Shown: piece by piece, positions 5,305 through 5,719 of the stretch
How the letters are laid out: every line of letters begins with the position of its first letter
How positions within the stretch are numbered: position 1 is the stretch's first letter
Assembly (NCBI GenBank): GCA_934454435.1
Contig: CAKSGA010000121.1
Location: 1 to 5,719 of the forward strand
Length of the DNA stretch: 5,719 nt
Reading direction: 5' to 3'
Source: an uncultured Oscillospiraceae bacterium
GTDB taxonomy: Bacteria > Bacillota > Clostridia > Oscillospirales > Ruminococcaceae
Notes under the pieces: generated by a model
What the model was told of the DNA's origin: nothing
The model's input: the letters and a program-made list of their open reading frames with translations, nothing else
Databases searched by the model: none
Translations under genes and position numbers: made by a program

Positions 5305-5719
5305 CATTCTTTCTCCTCGTAGAACATATGCTTTTTCTTTTCCCGGTGGGAAACTACCGACAGCACCGGTCCAAGTGAAGCGTAGCTCATAACTAGAGAG
5401 GTTCCTCCTGCGCTCACGAAGGGCAGCGGGATACCTACGACCGGTCCTACGGAAAGCACCATTGCGATATTTATAACACAGTGGAACAGGAACATTGCGA
5501 ACACGCCCACGCAGATCAGCTTTCCCAGCGGGTCTATCGCAAGCGAGGCGTCCGAAAGGATCTTCAGGCACATCACGGACAGCGCAATGACCACCGCCAT
5601 GCAGCCTATAAATCCGAACACCATGCCGATATAGGCAAAGATGAAGTCGTTGTAGCCCTCGGGAACGTAGGTGTAGAATGCGTCCGCATGGGTCCCGAGC
5701 CCGGTCAGCTGGCCAGAGC
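5304..5719 (-). CDS. SEDS-family peptidoglycan polymerase (RodA/FtsW type), C-terminal part
   Basis: Only the last 137 residues are in the window; the frame stays open to the right edge, so the gene starts outside. SEDS proteins are multi-pass membrane glycosyltransferases that polymerise lipid II into glycan strands for elongation (RodA) or division (FtsW). Visible landmarks, numbered from the window edge, are VPEGYNDFIFAYIG (18-31), whose Asp24 matches the proposed catalytic Asp of the family's HTDFIF motif, NIAMV (83-87), and the hallmark GIPLPFVSAGGTS (95-107). Three hydrophobic segments are visible (about 25-54, 65-90 and 95-123), followed by a short charged tail HREKKKHMFYEEKE. The usual HTD is NDF here. 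RodA, FtsW and SpoVE cannot be separated from this fragment, so no symbol is given. The stop is TGA at 5304-5306. Confidence 0.92.
   Translation of the reverse strand, partial: SGQLTGLGTHADAFYTYVPEGYNDFIFAYIGMVFGFIGCMAVVIALSVMCLKILSDASLAIDPLGKLICVGVFAMFLFHCVINIAMVLSVGPVVGIPLPFVSAGGTSLVMSYASLGPVLSVVSHREKKKHMFYEEKE

Noticed and set aside
5293..5571. Minus-strand open frame of 92 codons over the rodA-like gene
   Set aside because: Out-of-frame shadow; the overlapping frame carries the conserved GIPLPFVSAGGTS motif.

Overview
The window looks like ordinary chromosome from an anaerobic gut-type Bacillota, most likely the Ruminococcus/Oscillospiraceae group. This is inferred from protein style (clostridial-type NadB, a galactokinase-family protein with a GNHTDH motif), G/C-rich third codon positions, AAAGG/GAGGAG ribosome binding sites and a textbook sigma-A promoter. 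No species can be named from the sequence alone. I see no phage, IS element, CRISPR array, tRNA or rRNA.

Layout, left to right. Positions 1-161 hold no convincing gene: there are two back-to-back hairpins (12-48) and a 12-bp perfect terminator-like hairpin (81-108), which may form a short intergenic repeat. On the minus strand, nadB (2494->998) and nadC (1001->162) form a two-gene unit with a 4-nt ATGA overlap; they carry the first and last steps from aspartate to nicotinate mononucleotide. nadA, the step between them, is not in the window. A 204-bp divergent region (2495-2698) separates nadB from hflX. It carries a perfect TTGACA-17-TATAAT promoter for hflX, an 8-bp inverted repeat flanking that promoter, and an approximately 80-nt hflX leader in which several mutually exclusive helices can form, one covering the ribosome binding site.

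hflX (2699-3931, plus) encodes a complete ribosome-associated GTPase. It converges on a galactokinase-family gene (5224->3971, minus), and a strong hairpin in the 39-bp gap probably terminates transcription both ways. Upstream of the kinase gene on the same strand lies the 3' end of a rodA/ftsW-type peptidoglycan polymerase gene (5719->5304, cut by the window edge), 79 bp away.

Functionally this is housekeeping: NAD synthesis, ribosome rescue, sugar phosphorylation and cell-wall elongation. The genes do not form one pathway. The points most worth a second look are the hflX leader (possible translational attenuator with a 22-codon leader ORF starting at the predicted transcription start), the altered sugar-binding motif of the galactokinase, and the missing C-terminal arm of NadB. 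I found no clearly new biological system.
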